DNA of 20,503 nt from the NCBI GenBank assembly GCA_021806845.1, contig JAKAPV010000018.1, forward strand, positions 1-20,503. The letters run 5' to 3'. Positions 1-7,007 of the stretch are shown one piece after another. The stretch's first letter is position 1. Every line of letters begins with the position of its first letter. Both the position numbers and the translations under genes were made by a program. The stretch is from Bacillota bacterium (GTDB lineage: Bacteria > Bacillota > Sulfobacillia > JAJZYS01 > JAJYTV01). The notes under the pieces were generated by a model that searched no databases, was not told the DNA's origin, and worked only from the letters and a program-made list of their open reading frames with translations.

Positions 1-1254
1 CTCATCTTCGCGGGTGGCTTCGGCATCCTCTTCGACTCGCTCGACGTCGGCATTCTTTCCTTTGTCATGGCAGCCCTGATCCTGGCTTGGAAGCTGACTC
101 CCGAGACGATCGGGATCGTCGGCAGCGTGAACCTCGTCGGAATGGCAATCGGTGCGGCCGTGGCTGGAACGCTCGCGGACCGCTTCGGACGCCGCACCAT
201 CTTCCTCGTCACACTGCTCATCTACAGCCTCGCGACCGGCATCGCGGGGCTGGCGACATCCGTCGTCTTCCTGATCGCGATGCGCTTTATCGTGGGCGTC
301 GGCCTTGGCGGCGAACTGCCGGTGACCACGACCCTCGTGACGGAATTCCTGCCCCGGGGGCTGCGCGGGCGCGGCATCGTCTGGCTGGAGAGCTTCTGGG
401 CTGTCGGGTGGATCGTCGCGGCGCTCGTCGCGTACCTGCTGATCCCGATCTACACATGGCGCATCGGCTTCTTCATCGGCGCACTGCCAGCACTCTACGC
501 TCTGTACCTGCGGCGCGGCATCCCGGAGTCCCCCCGCTACCTCTGGCAGGCGGGAGATCGCGCAAAGGCGGCAGCCGTCGCAAGGGCCGCCCTCGGTGAG
601 GAGGGCGTTGCGGAGCTCGCCTCAGCCCGGGCACATGCGGCCCCGCTGGGTGAACTGTTCGCGCCTGGACGGCGTCGCACCACCGTCGCACTCTGGGTCC
701 TCTGGCTCGCGATGAACTTCGCCTATTACGGCATGTTCCTCTGGCTGCCGTCGGTGCTCGTAGAACGCGGCTTCACCCTCGTGCATTCCTTCGGCTACGT
801 CCTGCTCGTGACCCTCGTGCAGCTGCCCGGCTATCTCTCCGCTGGCTGGCTGATCGAGCGCTGGGGGAGGAAGCCCGTGCTCCTTGTCTACCTCCTGCTG
901 GCGGCCGTATCCGCCGCAGGCTTCGGGTTCGCCACGACGCAGGGCATGATCGTCCTCTTCGGCTGCCTGCTCGGCTTCTTCAACCTCGGGGCATGGGGCG
1001 TCACCTATGCGTATACGACCGAGCAGTATCCGACCCTCCTGCGCGGCGCGGGCAGCGGCTGGGCAATGGGCGTCGGAAGGGTGGGCGGCATCGTCGCACC
1101 TTTCCTCGTCGGGGCGCTCCTCACATCGCACACGCCCATCCTGACGATCTTCCTGCTGTTCGCGGCAGCGATGCTGGTCGCGCTGGTCGCATCGGCGCTG
1201 GTCGGCGCGGAGACGCGCGGAAAGAGCCTCGAAGAGATCACCGGCGAGAGCTGA
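1..1254 (+). CDS. MFS transporter, 5' end outside window
   Basis: Major facilitator superfamily secondary transporter of the inner membrane. The frame is open from base 1, so the start lies upstream; 417 residues are visible and about 25 N-terminal residues are probably missing. The first visible residues, with FDSLDVG, form the charged part of TM1. MFS motif A appears twice, as expected of an ancient duplication: GTLADRFGRRT after TM2 and WLIERWGRKP after TM8. PESPRYL follows TM6 and is typical of the sugar-porter and metabolite:H+ symporter branches. About 12 hydrophobic segments are present. The substrate cannot be read from sequence; organic acid, aromatic acid or sugar are all possible. 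It ends just before a palindromic terminator and faces the convergent gene at 1303-1983. The family call is firm; no substrate is assigned. Confidence 0.93.
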   Translation, partial: LIFAGGFGILFDSLDVGILSFVMAALILAWKLTPETIGIVGSVNLVGMAIGAAVAGTLADRFGRRTIFLVTLLIYSLATGIAGLATSVVFLIAMRFIVGVGLGGELPVTTTLVTEFLPRGLRGRGIVWLESFWAVGWIVAALVAYLLIPIYTWRIGFFIGALPALYALYLRRGIPESPRYLWQAGDRAKAAAVARAALGEEGVAELASARAHAAPLGELFAPGRRRTTVALWVLWLAMNFAYYGMFLWLPSVLVERGFTLVHSFGYVLLVTLVQLPGYLSAGWLIERWGRKPVLLVYLLLAAVSAAGFGFATTQGMIVLFGCLLGFFNLGAWGVTYAYTTEQYPTLLRGAGSGWAMGVGRVGGIVAPFLVGALLTSHTPILTIFLLFAAAMLVALVASALVGAETRGKSLEEITGES

Positions 1255-1258
1255 AGCG

Positions 1259-1288
1259 AGAGGCCGCACCCCTTGGGGTGCGGCCTCT
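1259..1288. terminator. Bidirectional terminator hairpin
   Basis: A perfect 14-bp inverted repeat around a 2-nt centre (AGAGGCCGCACCCC and its complement) lies 5 nt after the MFS stop codon and 15 nt beyond the stop of the convergent gene at 1303-1983. No clear T-tract follows on either strand. The position between convergent genes is the main support. Confidence 0.75.
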
Positions 1289-1302
1289 GTCGATGTCGGT
1301 CG

Positions 1303-1983
1303 TCAGTTGGTCGCGGTGCCCGGCGCCGGGGCTGGCTGGCCCTGCGGCGGCGGTCCCCAGCCCATGCCGCCATCGTGTCCGCCCGTGCGGGTTACGAACT
1401 GCTGCACGAACTGCTGCAGGTTCTGGAGCATGTTCTGCTCCTGCTGCTGCGTCATCCTGCCACTCTGCACGGCCTTTTGCAGATCGCTCTGGATCGCAGA
1501 GGTGATCGCGGCCTCAAGGCCTGCGATCGACTTGCCCTGCGTCGACGACGCGATGTCTGAGAGGGACTTGCCGCCTGCGAGGTCGCTGCGCAGCGCCTGT
1601 GGCGTCAGGCCGAGGTAGCTCGCGGCCGCCTCCATTGTCCCTCGCCCGCCCATCATCATGCGCGGTCCGTGCATGCCGCCGCCGAAGCCGAAGCCCAGGC
1701 GCATGCCCTTGCCGGCCTTGATCTGCGCGTCGATCCTCGTTGCCTGCGCCTGGGTCAGCTTGCCGGACTGCACCATCTTTTGCACCTGGTCGAGCTCCGT
1801 CGCCTGGAGCGCGCCCTGCAGTGTGCTCGTCGATATGCCGAGGTGGCTCGCCAGGTCGGCCACGAACGCCGCAACGGGCGAACTGCCGCTCGCCGAGTTG
1901 CCCGCGGCGAAGGCCGCCGCGCCGCCGCCGATCAGGAGAGGGACCGCAATCAGCGCCGCGATCCCGAGATGCTTTCGCTGCAC
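1303..1983 (-). CDS. Secreted Met/His-rich protein with LTxxQ-like helical repeats
   Basis: This 226-residue protein begins at GTG, with AAAGGGG 7 nt upstream. Residues 1-28 form a signal peptide (RK, long hydrophobic core, AFA-A cleavage area). Two related helical blocks follow. Each has an LG[IL][ST]-type helix near its start (LGISTSTL and LGLTPQAL) and an SGK/SGR-LT/MT-Q-x-Q turn near its end (KLTQAQ and RMTQQQ). Between them is a Gly/Met/His-rich stretch (MHGPRMMMGG), and the C-terminus holds GGHDGGMGWG and a Pro/Ala tail. LTxxQ motifs are known from CpxP/Spy/ZraP-type periplasmic stress proteins, but similar repeats also occur in uncharacterised secreted proteins of Gram-positive bacteria. 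It lies 92 nt behind a histidine kinase on the same strand, so it may be a target or accessory of that system. A metal or chaperone role is inference only. Confidence 0.8.
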   Translation of the reverse strand: MQRKHLGIAALIAVPLLIGGGAAAFAAGNSASGSSPVAAFVADLASHLGISTSTLQGALQATELDQVQKMVQSGKLTQAQATRIDAQIKAGKGMRLGFGFGGGMHGPRMMMGGRGTMEAAASYLGLTPQALRSDLAGGKSLSDIASSTQGKSIAGLEAAITSAIQSDLQKAVQSGRMTQQQEQNMLQNLQQFVQQFVTRTGGHDGGMGWGPPPQGQPAPAPGTATN

Positions 1984-2043
1984 CTTGGTACCCCTTTCTC
2001 GACCGGATCTCGTCCGATCTCGTCCCGAGTATCACCGCAGCGC

Positions 2044-2096
2044 CTTGGAACGCTCTTTGAAGCGTTTTAGATTCTCTAATCGCTTGTTTTTCCAAG
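2044..2096 (-). promoter_or_regulatory. AT-rich cluster of inverted repeats with possible promoter
   Basis: An unusually AT-rich patch spans the kinase stop codon. It holds CTTGGAA (2044-2050) matched by TTCCAAG (2090-2096). Inside are AACGCT (2049-2054)/AGCGTT (2061-2066) and TTAGA (2067-2071)/TCTAA (2075-2079). On the minus strand TTGGAA (2095-2090) and TCTAAA (2071-2066) are 18 nt apart and could be -35 and -10 boxes for the secreted-protein gene. The arrangement could be an operator or a folded leader; the promoter match is modest. Confidence 0.35.
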
Positions 2097-3329
2097 CGGC
2101 CAGAAGACGCGTACTTCTGTTCCCTCGCCGACGGACGTCTTGAGTTCCGCGCGGCCGCCGCGCGACTCCGCGAGCACCCGCACGAGCGACAGGCCGAGCC
2201 CGAGTCCCTGGCTTTTCGGACCGCGGTAGAAGCGGTCGAACACGCGCGGCTCCGCCTCAGGAGCGATGCCTGCGCCGAAATCGCGCACCGTCGCGACGCC
2301 AAAGTCGTCCTCAGCGGCAGCGGAAAGTACGATGCGCGTTCCCTCGGGGTTGTGGCGCTCCGCATTGTCGACGAGCAGCGAGAGCACTTGATAAACCTCC
2401 TGCGGCGGCGCCGCGACCATCAGTTCGTCCGGTGCCTTGTCGAGCGCGTGCGGGCGCGCGGCGCGTCGCACCGCCGCGGCGAGATCCGCGGATGCAAGGC
2501 CCCCCTCGCTGTCTTGCGCGAGGCGAGCCGCCATGCGCGCCGCTTCCCGCCGCGCCAGCTGCGCCGCCTCCGCGGCGTCTTCCTTGCCGAGCTGGCCGCC
2601 TTCCATCAGTTCGAGCGCCCCGAGAACCGTCGAGAGCGGCGTGCGCAGATCGTGCAAAGTGCCCTCGCGCAATGCCCGCTCACGCGCCTCTGCGGCCTCC
2701 ATCTGCTGGAACGTCGACCGGAGGGTCGAGAGCATCCGGGAGAGCGCCGTGGCAAGTTCATGGATTTCGACGATGCCCGAATCGAGAGGCAACTGTTCCT
2801 CCAGGTCGCCGGTGGCGGCGATCCGGCCGGCAGTGTCGGCAAGCTGCGTGAGGGGGCGGGCAATGCGGCGCGCGAGCCGCCACGCGACGAAGAGCGCCAG
2901 CGCCAGCGCCAGGATCGTCAGCACGATGAGCGCATCTTCCAGGATGCGCACAGGCGCTGTCACCGGCGCGAGCGAAGTGCTCGCGTAAAACAGCTGGCCG
3001 TTTGGCAGCGGAACGCCGAAGCCGAGCGTTCCGCCGGACGTACTGAAGTCGACGGGGGGCGGCGTCCTCGGCGCGGATCCAGTCTGTCCGATGATGGCGC
3101 CGGACGGCGAGTATATCGCCACCGCCATCTGCATGGGCAGCCGCGGCGTCAGGCCGCCGCGCTGAATGTAGAAGGTCGCGGCCCGCGCCGTCGCGTCGGC
3201 GAGCCGCGCCTCCAGGTTGTGCAGCAGCATGTAGCGCAAAAAGATGACGGAGCCGATGCCCGCGAGTAGCAGCGCGACACCGACCACCGCCGCGATCGCG
3301 AGGCCGAGCGTGCGGTTAAGCCTGTGCAT
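2076..3329 (-). CDS. HAMP-domain sensor histidine kinase
   Basis: A 417-residue inner-membrane sensor kinase. The start is ATG at 3329, with GGAGG 6 nt upstream, overlapping the response regulator by 14 nt. TM1 spans about 10-33. An extracytoplasmic sensor loop of about 95 residues follows, then TM2 about 130-152 and a HAMP linker about 153-208. The dimerisation/phosphoacceptor helix carries H226 in LHDLRTPL. The HATPase domain has an N-box (N322 in LVDNAERH), DFGAGI (D350), an F-box (VFDRFYRG) and a G2 box (GLGLGLSLV). The kinase is somewhat divergent: the usual SHELRTP is HDLRTP, and DNGxGI is DFGAGI. The stimulus is unknown. Pairing with the upstream regulator follows from the overlap. Confidence 0.93.
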   Translation of the reverse strand: MHRLNRTLGLAIAAVVGVALLLAGIGSVIFLRYMLLHNLEARLADATARAATFYIQRGGLTPRLPMQMAVAIYSPSGAIIGQTGSAPRTPPPVDFSTSGGTLGFGVPLPNGQLFYASTSLAPVTAPVRILEDALIVLTILALALALFVAWRLARRIARPLTQLADTAGRIAATGDLEEQLPLDSGIVEIHELATALSRMLSTLRSTFQQMEAAEARERALREGTLHDLRTPLSTVLGALELMEGGQLGKEDAAEAAQLARREAARMAARLAQDSEGGLASADLAAAVRRAARPHALDKAPDELMVAAPPQEVYQVLSLLVDNAERHNPEGTRIVLSAAAEDDFGVATVRDFGAGIAPEAEPRVFDRFYRGPKSQGLGLGLSLVRVLAESRGGRAELKTSVGEGTEVRVFWPLGKTSD

Positions 3330-3999
3330 CTTCCGCCTCCGCCGCACGCAGCGTGTAGCCGAACCCCCGAACCGTGTGGATGAGGCGCGGGCCGTACGCT
3401 TCGAGCTTGCGGCGCAGGTAGCTGATGTAGACGTCCAAGACGCCGTCGGACACCTCAGCGTCATAGCCCCAGACGCGGTCGAGAATCTGCTCGCGCGTCA
3501 CGACCCGGCCCTGGTTGCGCAAAAAGTAGCAGAGGAGGTCGTACTCGCGCCGGGTGAGATCGAGGGGATGTCCGCCGCGCAGGGCCTGCTGGCGCTCGAG
3601 GTGCACCTCGACGTCGGCGAACGAGAGCACCGGCAGCGCCTCGCTGCCCGGCCGCCGCGCTACGGCGCGCAGGCGTGCGACCAGCTCCTCGAAGGCAAAG
3701 GGCTTGGGGATGTAATCGTCCGCTCCGAGCTCGAAGCCGTGCACGCGGTCGGCGACGTCGCTGCGCGCGGTCAGCATGACGACCATCAGCCCGCGATCCT
3801 TGAGGCGCGGGCAGAGCGCGAAGCCGGACCCGTCCGGCAGATTGACGTCCACGAGCGCGAGCTGAAACGTGCCGCGCTCTGCTGCCGCGACGGCGTCCGC
3901 GACGGTCGTCACCACGTCGACGTCGAACCCCTCGGCGCCGAGGCCGAGCCGCAGCGTCGCACCGAGCGACGGATCGTCTTCGACTACCAGCACCCGCAC
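3316..3999 (-). CDS. OmpR/PhoB-family response regulator
   Basis: A 227-residue DNA-binding response regulator in the cytoplasm. The receiver domain (about 1-115) has the acidic pair D8/D9, phosphoacceptor D51 (LVDVNLPDG), T77 (MLTAR) and K99 (YIPKPF). A winged-helix effector domain (about 125-220) follows, with LTRREYDLL, the recognition region DVYISYLRRKL and the closing HTVRGFGYTL hairpin. The start chosen is GTG at 3999, because it gives the standard MRVLVVEDD beginning and family-typical length, with GGAGG 11 nt upstream. A second GTG at 4008 is only 2 nt from that site. The frame stays open further upstream without family similarity. It is the first gene of the regulator-kinase pair and probably also controls the downstream secreted-protein gene; that last point is inference. 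Confidence 0.94.
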   Translation of the reverse strand: MRVLVVEDDPSLGATLRLGLGAEGFDVDVVTTVADAVAAAERGTFQLALVDVNLPDGSGFALCPRLKDRGLMVVMLTARSDVADRVHGFELGADDYIPKPFAFEELVARLRAVARRPGSEALPVLSFADVEVHLERQQALRGGHPLDLTRREYDLLCYFLRNQGRVVTREQILDRVWGYDAEVSDGVLDVYISYLRRKLEAYGPRLIHTVRGFGYTLRAAEAEDAQA

Positions 4000-4062
4000 G
4001 CTTTGCACCGCCTCCAGTACAATCCTTTCCTCACCGCAGGTTCCGTAAATCGCCCCGCACCT

Positions 4063-4107
4063 CCTGCAGTCGCCGGCAGGGACGCAAAGCGCAGGTGTTC
4101 TCTGCGC
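4063..4107 (+). promoter_or_regulatory. Structured segment with GEMM-like core
   Basis: The divergent gap between the regulator and the isochorismatase gene holds a hairpin (CCTGC 4063-4067, GCAGG 4076-4080). GACGCAAAGC (4081-4090) follows at once, then a second perfect hairpin (GCGCAG 4089-4094, CTGCGC 4102-4107). GGGACGCAAAGC is the signature strand of class I cyclic-di-GMP (GEMM) riboswitches. The other invariant element, GCAAACC before the first hairpin, is not present (CGCACCT instead), and the loop is not a GNRA tetraloop. Treat it as a partial resemblance. Confidence 0.2.
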
Positions 4108-4703
4108 ACCGCCGAACCCCCGCAACGGGAGGAGGATGCGGTACGCGGCCAGGGCTCTTGGTCATCGACGCGCAGCAGGAATACTTCCGTCCGCACGGGC
4201 GTTGGGTGGTGACCGGCGGGGAGGAGGCGCTCTCGCAGATCGAGACGCTGCTCTCGACGTTTCGCTCACAGAGGTGGCCTGTCTATTTCATCGCGCACGA
4301 ATCGCTCGATCCGCAAAGTCCGGTGTTTCGCCGCGGCTCCGAAGGTCAGAAACTCCATCCCGCGCTTTCTCTTCAGCCAGGCGAGGAACTCATCGTGAAA
4401 CACTTTCCGGGTTCCTTCACGCAGACGCCGCTCGATGCCTATTTGCGGCGCGCGGGTGTCGATACCGTCGTCGTCACCGGCTTTATGACGCACCTTTGCT
4501 GCGATACGACGACCCGGCAAGCCGAAGAGCGGGGGCTTCGCCCCATTTTCGTTTCCGATGCGACGGCGACGCGGGACCGGCCGTTGTTTAGCGCCATCGT
4601 GCCGGCCGCAGACATCCAGCGGGCGACATGCGCCGCGATGGGCGACTTCGCCGAGGTCCTGCCGACGGAGGAGGTGCTTTTGCGCCTCAGCGCGAGCGAC
4701 TAG
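4095..4703 (+). CDS. Isochorismatase-family cysteine hydrolase, start uncertain
   Basis: A cytoplasmic hydrolase of the isochorismatase/nicotinamidase superfamily, about 180-200 residues as usual. The catalytic triad is visible: D25 in LLVIDAQQEYF, K102 in IVKHFPGSF and C135 in GFMTHLCCDTTTRQA. Substrates in this family are amides such as nicotinamide or N-carbamoyl compounds, and isochorismate; none can be chosen here. In frame, the first start is GTG at 4095, which adds about 20 residues unlike the family and has no good Shine-Dalgarno site. A GGGAGGAGG site (4127-4135) leads straight into ATG at 4136, but in another frame. That frame reads MRYAARAL, and skipping one base near 4160 would join it to VIDAQQEYF. 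A frameshift, real or from sequencing, is therefore likely. The stop codon overlaps the convergent gene's stop. Confidence 0.8.
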   Translation: MFSAHRRTPATGGGCGTRPGLLVIDAQQEYFRPHGRWVVTGGEEALSQIETLLSTFRSQRWPVYFIAHESLDPQSPVFRRGSEGQKLHPALSLQPGEELIVKHFPGSFTQTPLDAYLRRAGVDTVVVTGFMTHLCCDTTTRQAEERGLRPIFVSDATATRDRPLFSAIVPAADIQRATCAAMGDFAEVLPTEEVLLRLSASD

Positions 4704-6808
4704 CGCCTTGCTGCGGCTCGCACGGAGCGGGCGGGCTGCAGCTCCCAGACGCCGCGCCCGTAGGTGGCCGCGTAGATGATGCCGTGCGAGGGCGTGAGGC
4801 CCGTCACCTCGACATTCGGCAATCCCCGCCCGAGCTTGCTCCAGCGGGCGGTCCCGGCGGGGCTGTAGTAGATGCCGCGGCCCGTCGCGGCGTAGAGGCC
4901 GCTAGAGCCGAACAGGACGTCGTTGACGGCATAGTTCGGCAGCGTGTTCGCGATATTGACCCAGGCCGGCCAGCTCGTGTTGCTGGCCGGCGTCTCCATG
5001 ACAAACGGGCAGTCGGGCAGTGATTGCGGGTAGGAGTAGGCGAGGGAGACGAACGCCCGATAGGGATCCTCCGGGGACACCGAGATCCCGGTGACGTAGA
5101 GATCCGGCTGTGCCCCCGGCCCCGGCGGGCAGCCGGTCTGCCAGTCCAGCGGGCCGATATCGCGCCAGGTCCTGCCGCCGTTTTGCGACATCTCGACGAG
5201 CCCGTCGCTCCAGCCGGCATAGACCACCTCAGGGTTGGACGGCGCGACGGCGATCGCCGATAGCGGGCCCGATCCCCTGCGCACGCGCGTGATGCGCACA
5301 AAGCGCGTCCCGCCGCTCGTCGACGACCAGAGATTTCCCGCGCCGACCAGCACGTCGCCCGGCGCGAGCCGGTCGAACGCCATCGGCCCCGCGTCGTTCC
5401 CCGGCACCTTGGGCGAGGACCAGTCGGCGCCGAGGTCGGTGGATCGCTGCAGCTGGCCATCCACCTCGCTCAGCAGAGTGGGGTTCTTGCCCGGCAGGAT
5501 GAGATTATAATTGCCATCGCCATCGATGAGGGCCGTCCACTGGCCGGTGGCCGGACGGTAGAGGGCGGTGCCGTTGTCCTGCATGCCGGCAACCAGCAGC
5601 TTGCCGCTTGTCGAGACGGAGACGCCCTGATAGATCTGGCTGATCGAGAGGTTTGTGTTTAGGTCGTGCATGTGACCGCGGGGACCGAGGGCATAGACCC
5701 CCCCGTCGTTGCCGATGTAGAGAGTGCCGCTTGCGAACACGAGCGCATGCTGGTCCGTGTGCAGTGAGTAGCTGCTCGTGAGGTTTGTCCAGGTGGCGCC
5801 GCCGTTGCGAGTGGACAGCAGCTTGACTCCGCCCGCGAAGAGGACGTTCGGATTGGTCGGGGAAACGGCGAGCACGTTGTCGTAGTCGCCTTGCGCCGCG
5901 ATCGGCTTGCCAGGCTCACGGAAATAGTCCGGCACCTTGAGTTTCGTCCAGTTCGCCCCGCCGTCGCGGGTGACGTACAGCCCGAGCAGGCAGTCCTGGC
6001 AGCGTGAGCGCAGGCCGGCGTACGCGGTGTAGATGGTGGAGGGGTCCGATGGCGCGACGGCGATGGCGATGCGGCCGATGAGCGCGTGCCGTCCCGGCAG
6101 GCCGCCGCTCAGGCGCTGCCAGGTGCGCCCGCCGTTCAGGGAGCGCTCGATGCCGACGCCTTCGACGCCGGCGAGCAGAGCCTGCGGGCGGCCGGGCGCC
6201 AGCACGAGATCGGTCGTGGGGTCCCGCAGCACTTTGTGCCAGTGCGCGCCGCCGTCGTTTGAGCGCATGACGCCGAGATCCCCTGCCGCATAGACGCGGC
6301 TGGGGTTTTGCGGGTCGACGACGATGCTCGACAGGTAGTGCCCGAAGAACGTCTTGCGGCCGAGCAGCGTCCAGCTGCGCCCTGCGTTCGCTGACTTGAG
6401 GACGCCCATGCTGTAGAAGCAGTCGCCGCAGTCGTCGTTCTCGCCGGTCGCGGCGTAGATCACTTTGGGGTTTGCCGGGTCGAGCGCGAGGGCGCCGATC
6501 GCGAGATCGGGCTGGCGGTCCGTGAGGGGGCGCCATGTCTTGCCGCCGCTACTGGAGGCCCAGACGCCGCCGCTCGCCGATCCCGCGTAGATGGTGCCGC
6601 CCGGAGCGATGGCGAGGCTTGTGACGCGGCCGCTTTCGTTGCCGGCGTACGGGTCGTTCAAGATCGGTGCGGGCCCGATCGGTTGCCACGCGCCAGAGAC
6701 GGCGAGCGGCAGCGCGGACCCAGAGGGAAGTCCGAACGCGGCAAGAAATATCGCCGCGAGAATGAGCAGGCCCAGTGCCAGGGCCGGCAGCAGGCGTGAC
6801 CGGTGCAG
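4700..6808 (-). CDS. Secreted beta-propeller protein with Asp-box (BNR-like) repeats
   Basis: A large exported protein built from sialidase/VPS10/Ycf48-type propeller blades. At least nine Asp-box-like turns of the form S-x-x-G-G-x-x-W occur along it, such as SSSGGKTW, SNDGGAHW, SLNGGRTW, TRDGGANW, TRNGGATW and SQNGGRTW. They alternate with LALDPANP or IAVAPSNP strands and VIYAA or LYAAT strands. No ATG or GTG exists in frame upstream of TTG at 6661, which has no ribosome site and would omit the export signal. Reading from CTG at 6808 gives 702 residues with a clear signal peptide (HRSR, then a hydrophobic core about 6-27), then WQPIGPAPI, typical of the mature start in this family. The C-terminus closes the propeller with YGRGVWELQP. 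The function is unknown; a surface-binding or scaffold role is possible. Sialidase activity is not supported, since no catalytic set is evident. Confidence 0.86.
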   Translation of the reverse strand: MHRSRLLPALALGLLILAAIFLAAFGLPSGSALPLAVSGAWQPIGPAPILNDPYAGNESGRVTSLAIAPGGTIYAGSASGGVWASSSGGKTWRPLTDRQPDLAIGALALDPANPKVIYAATGENDDCGDCFYSMGVLKSANAGRSWTLLGRKTFFGHYLSSIVVDPQNPSRVYAAGDLGVMRSNDGGAHWHKVLRDPTTDLVLAPGRPQALLAGVEGVGIERSLNGGRTWQRLSGGLPGRHALIGRIAIAVAPSDPSTIYTAYAGLRSRCQDCLLGLYVTRDGGANWTKLKVPDYFREPGKPIAAQGDYDNVLAVSPTNPNVLFAGGVKLLSTRNGGATWTNLTSSYSLHTDQHALVFASGTLYIGNDGGVYALGPRGHMHDLNTNLSISQIYQGVSVSTSGKLLVAGMQDNGTALYRPATGQWTALIDGDGNYNLILPGKNPTLLSEVDGQLQRSTDLGADWSSPKVPGNDAGPMAFDRLAPGDVLVGAGNLWSSTSGGTRFVRITRVRRGSGPLSAIAVAPSNPEVVYAGWSDGLVEMSQNGGRTWRDIGPLDWQTGCPPGPGAQPDLYVTGISVSPEDPYRAFVSLAYSYPQSLPDCPFVMETPASNTSWPAWVNIANTLPNYAVNDVLFGSSGLYAATGRGIYYSPAGTARWSKLGRGLPNVEVTGLTPSHGIIYAATYGRGVWELQPARSVRAAARR

Positions 6809-6815
6809 AGGACCG

Positions 6816-6821
6816 CTCCTT
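6816..6821 (-). promoter_or_regulatory. Ribosome binding site supporting a CTG start
   Basis: AAGGAG on the minus strand lies 7 nt before CTG at 6808-6806. It is the only well-placed site for the propeller gene and decides the start that includes the signal peptide. Confidence 0.6.
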
Positions 6822-6903
6822 CCGTCAGATGCGTTCTGAGGACGCCATTCTCTCCACGCTGGCTCCCTTCCTGCGGGGCGTTTTGGGGCGCCAGGGGACT
6901 CTT

Positions 6904-7000
6904 GGCAAACTCTGCTGATGTTCTCAGGGACCCATCAGCCTTCTTTGGGCCGTCTCCCAACTCTGCCGTCTACCTTTTGGACATCCGGTTCAGAAGGGGA
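6904..7000 (+). promoter_or_regulatory. Structured 5' leader candidate
   Basis: About 100 nt before the small secreted gene hold three possible stems: GCTGATG (6914-6920)/CATCAGC (6933-6939); TTGGG (6945-6949)/CCCAA (6956-6960); and CCTT in the 6970s that can pair with AAGG of the ribosome binding site (6994-7000). GGCAAAC (6904-6910) and GGGAC (6927-6931) recall the order of GEMM motifs, but the GCAAAGC part is absent. It may be a regulatory leader; no known class is assigned. Confidence 0.25.
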
Positions 7001-7007
7001 GATTGAG

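Noticed and set aside
3330..3464. 45-residue N-terminal extension of the histidine kinase
   Set aside because: It lies inside the response regulator gene in another frame. The ATG at 3329 has its own GGAGG site and leads directly into TM1.
4136..4591. Separate plus-strand protein starting at the well-placed ATG 4136
   Set aside because: After eight residues it runs out of frame with the isochorismatase catalytic motifs and has chance composition. It is explained better as a frameshifted start.
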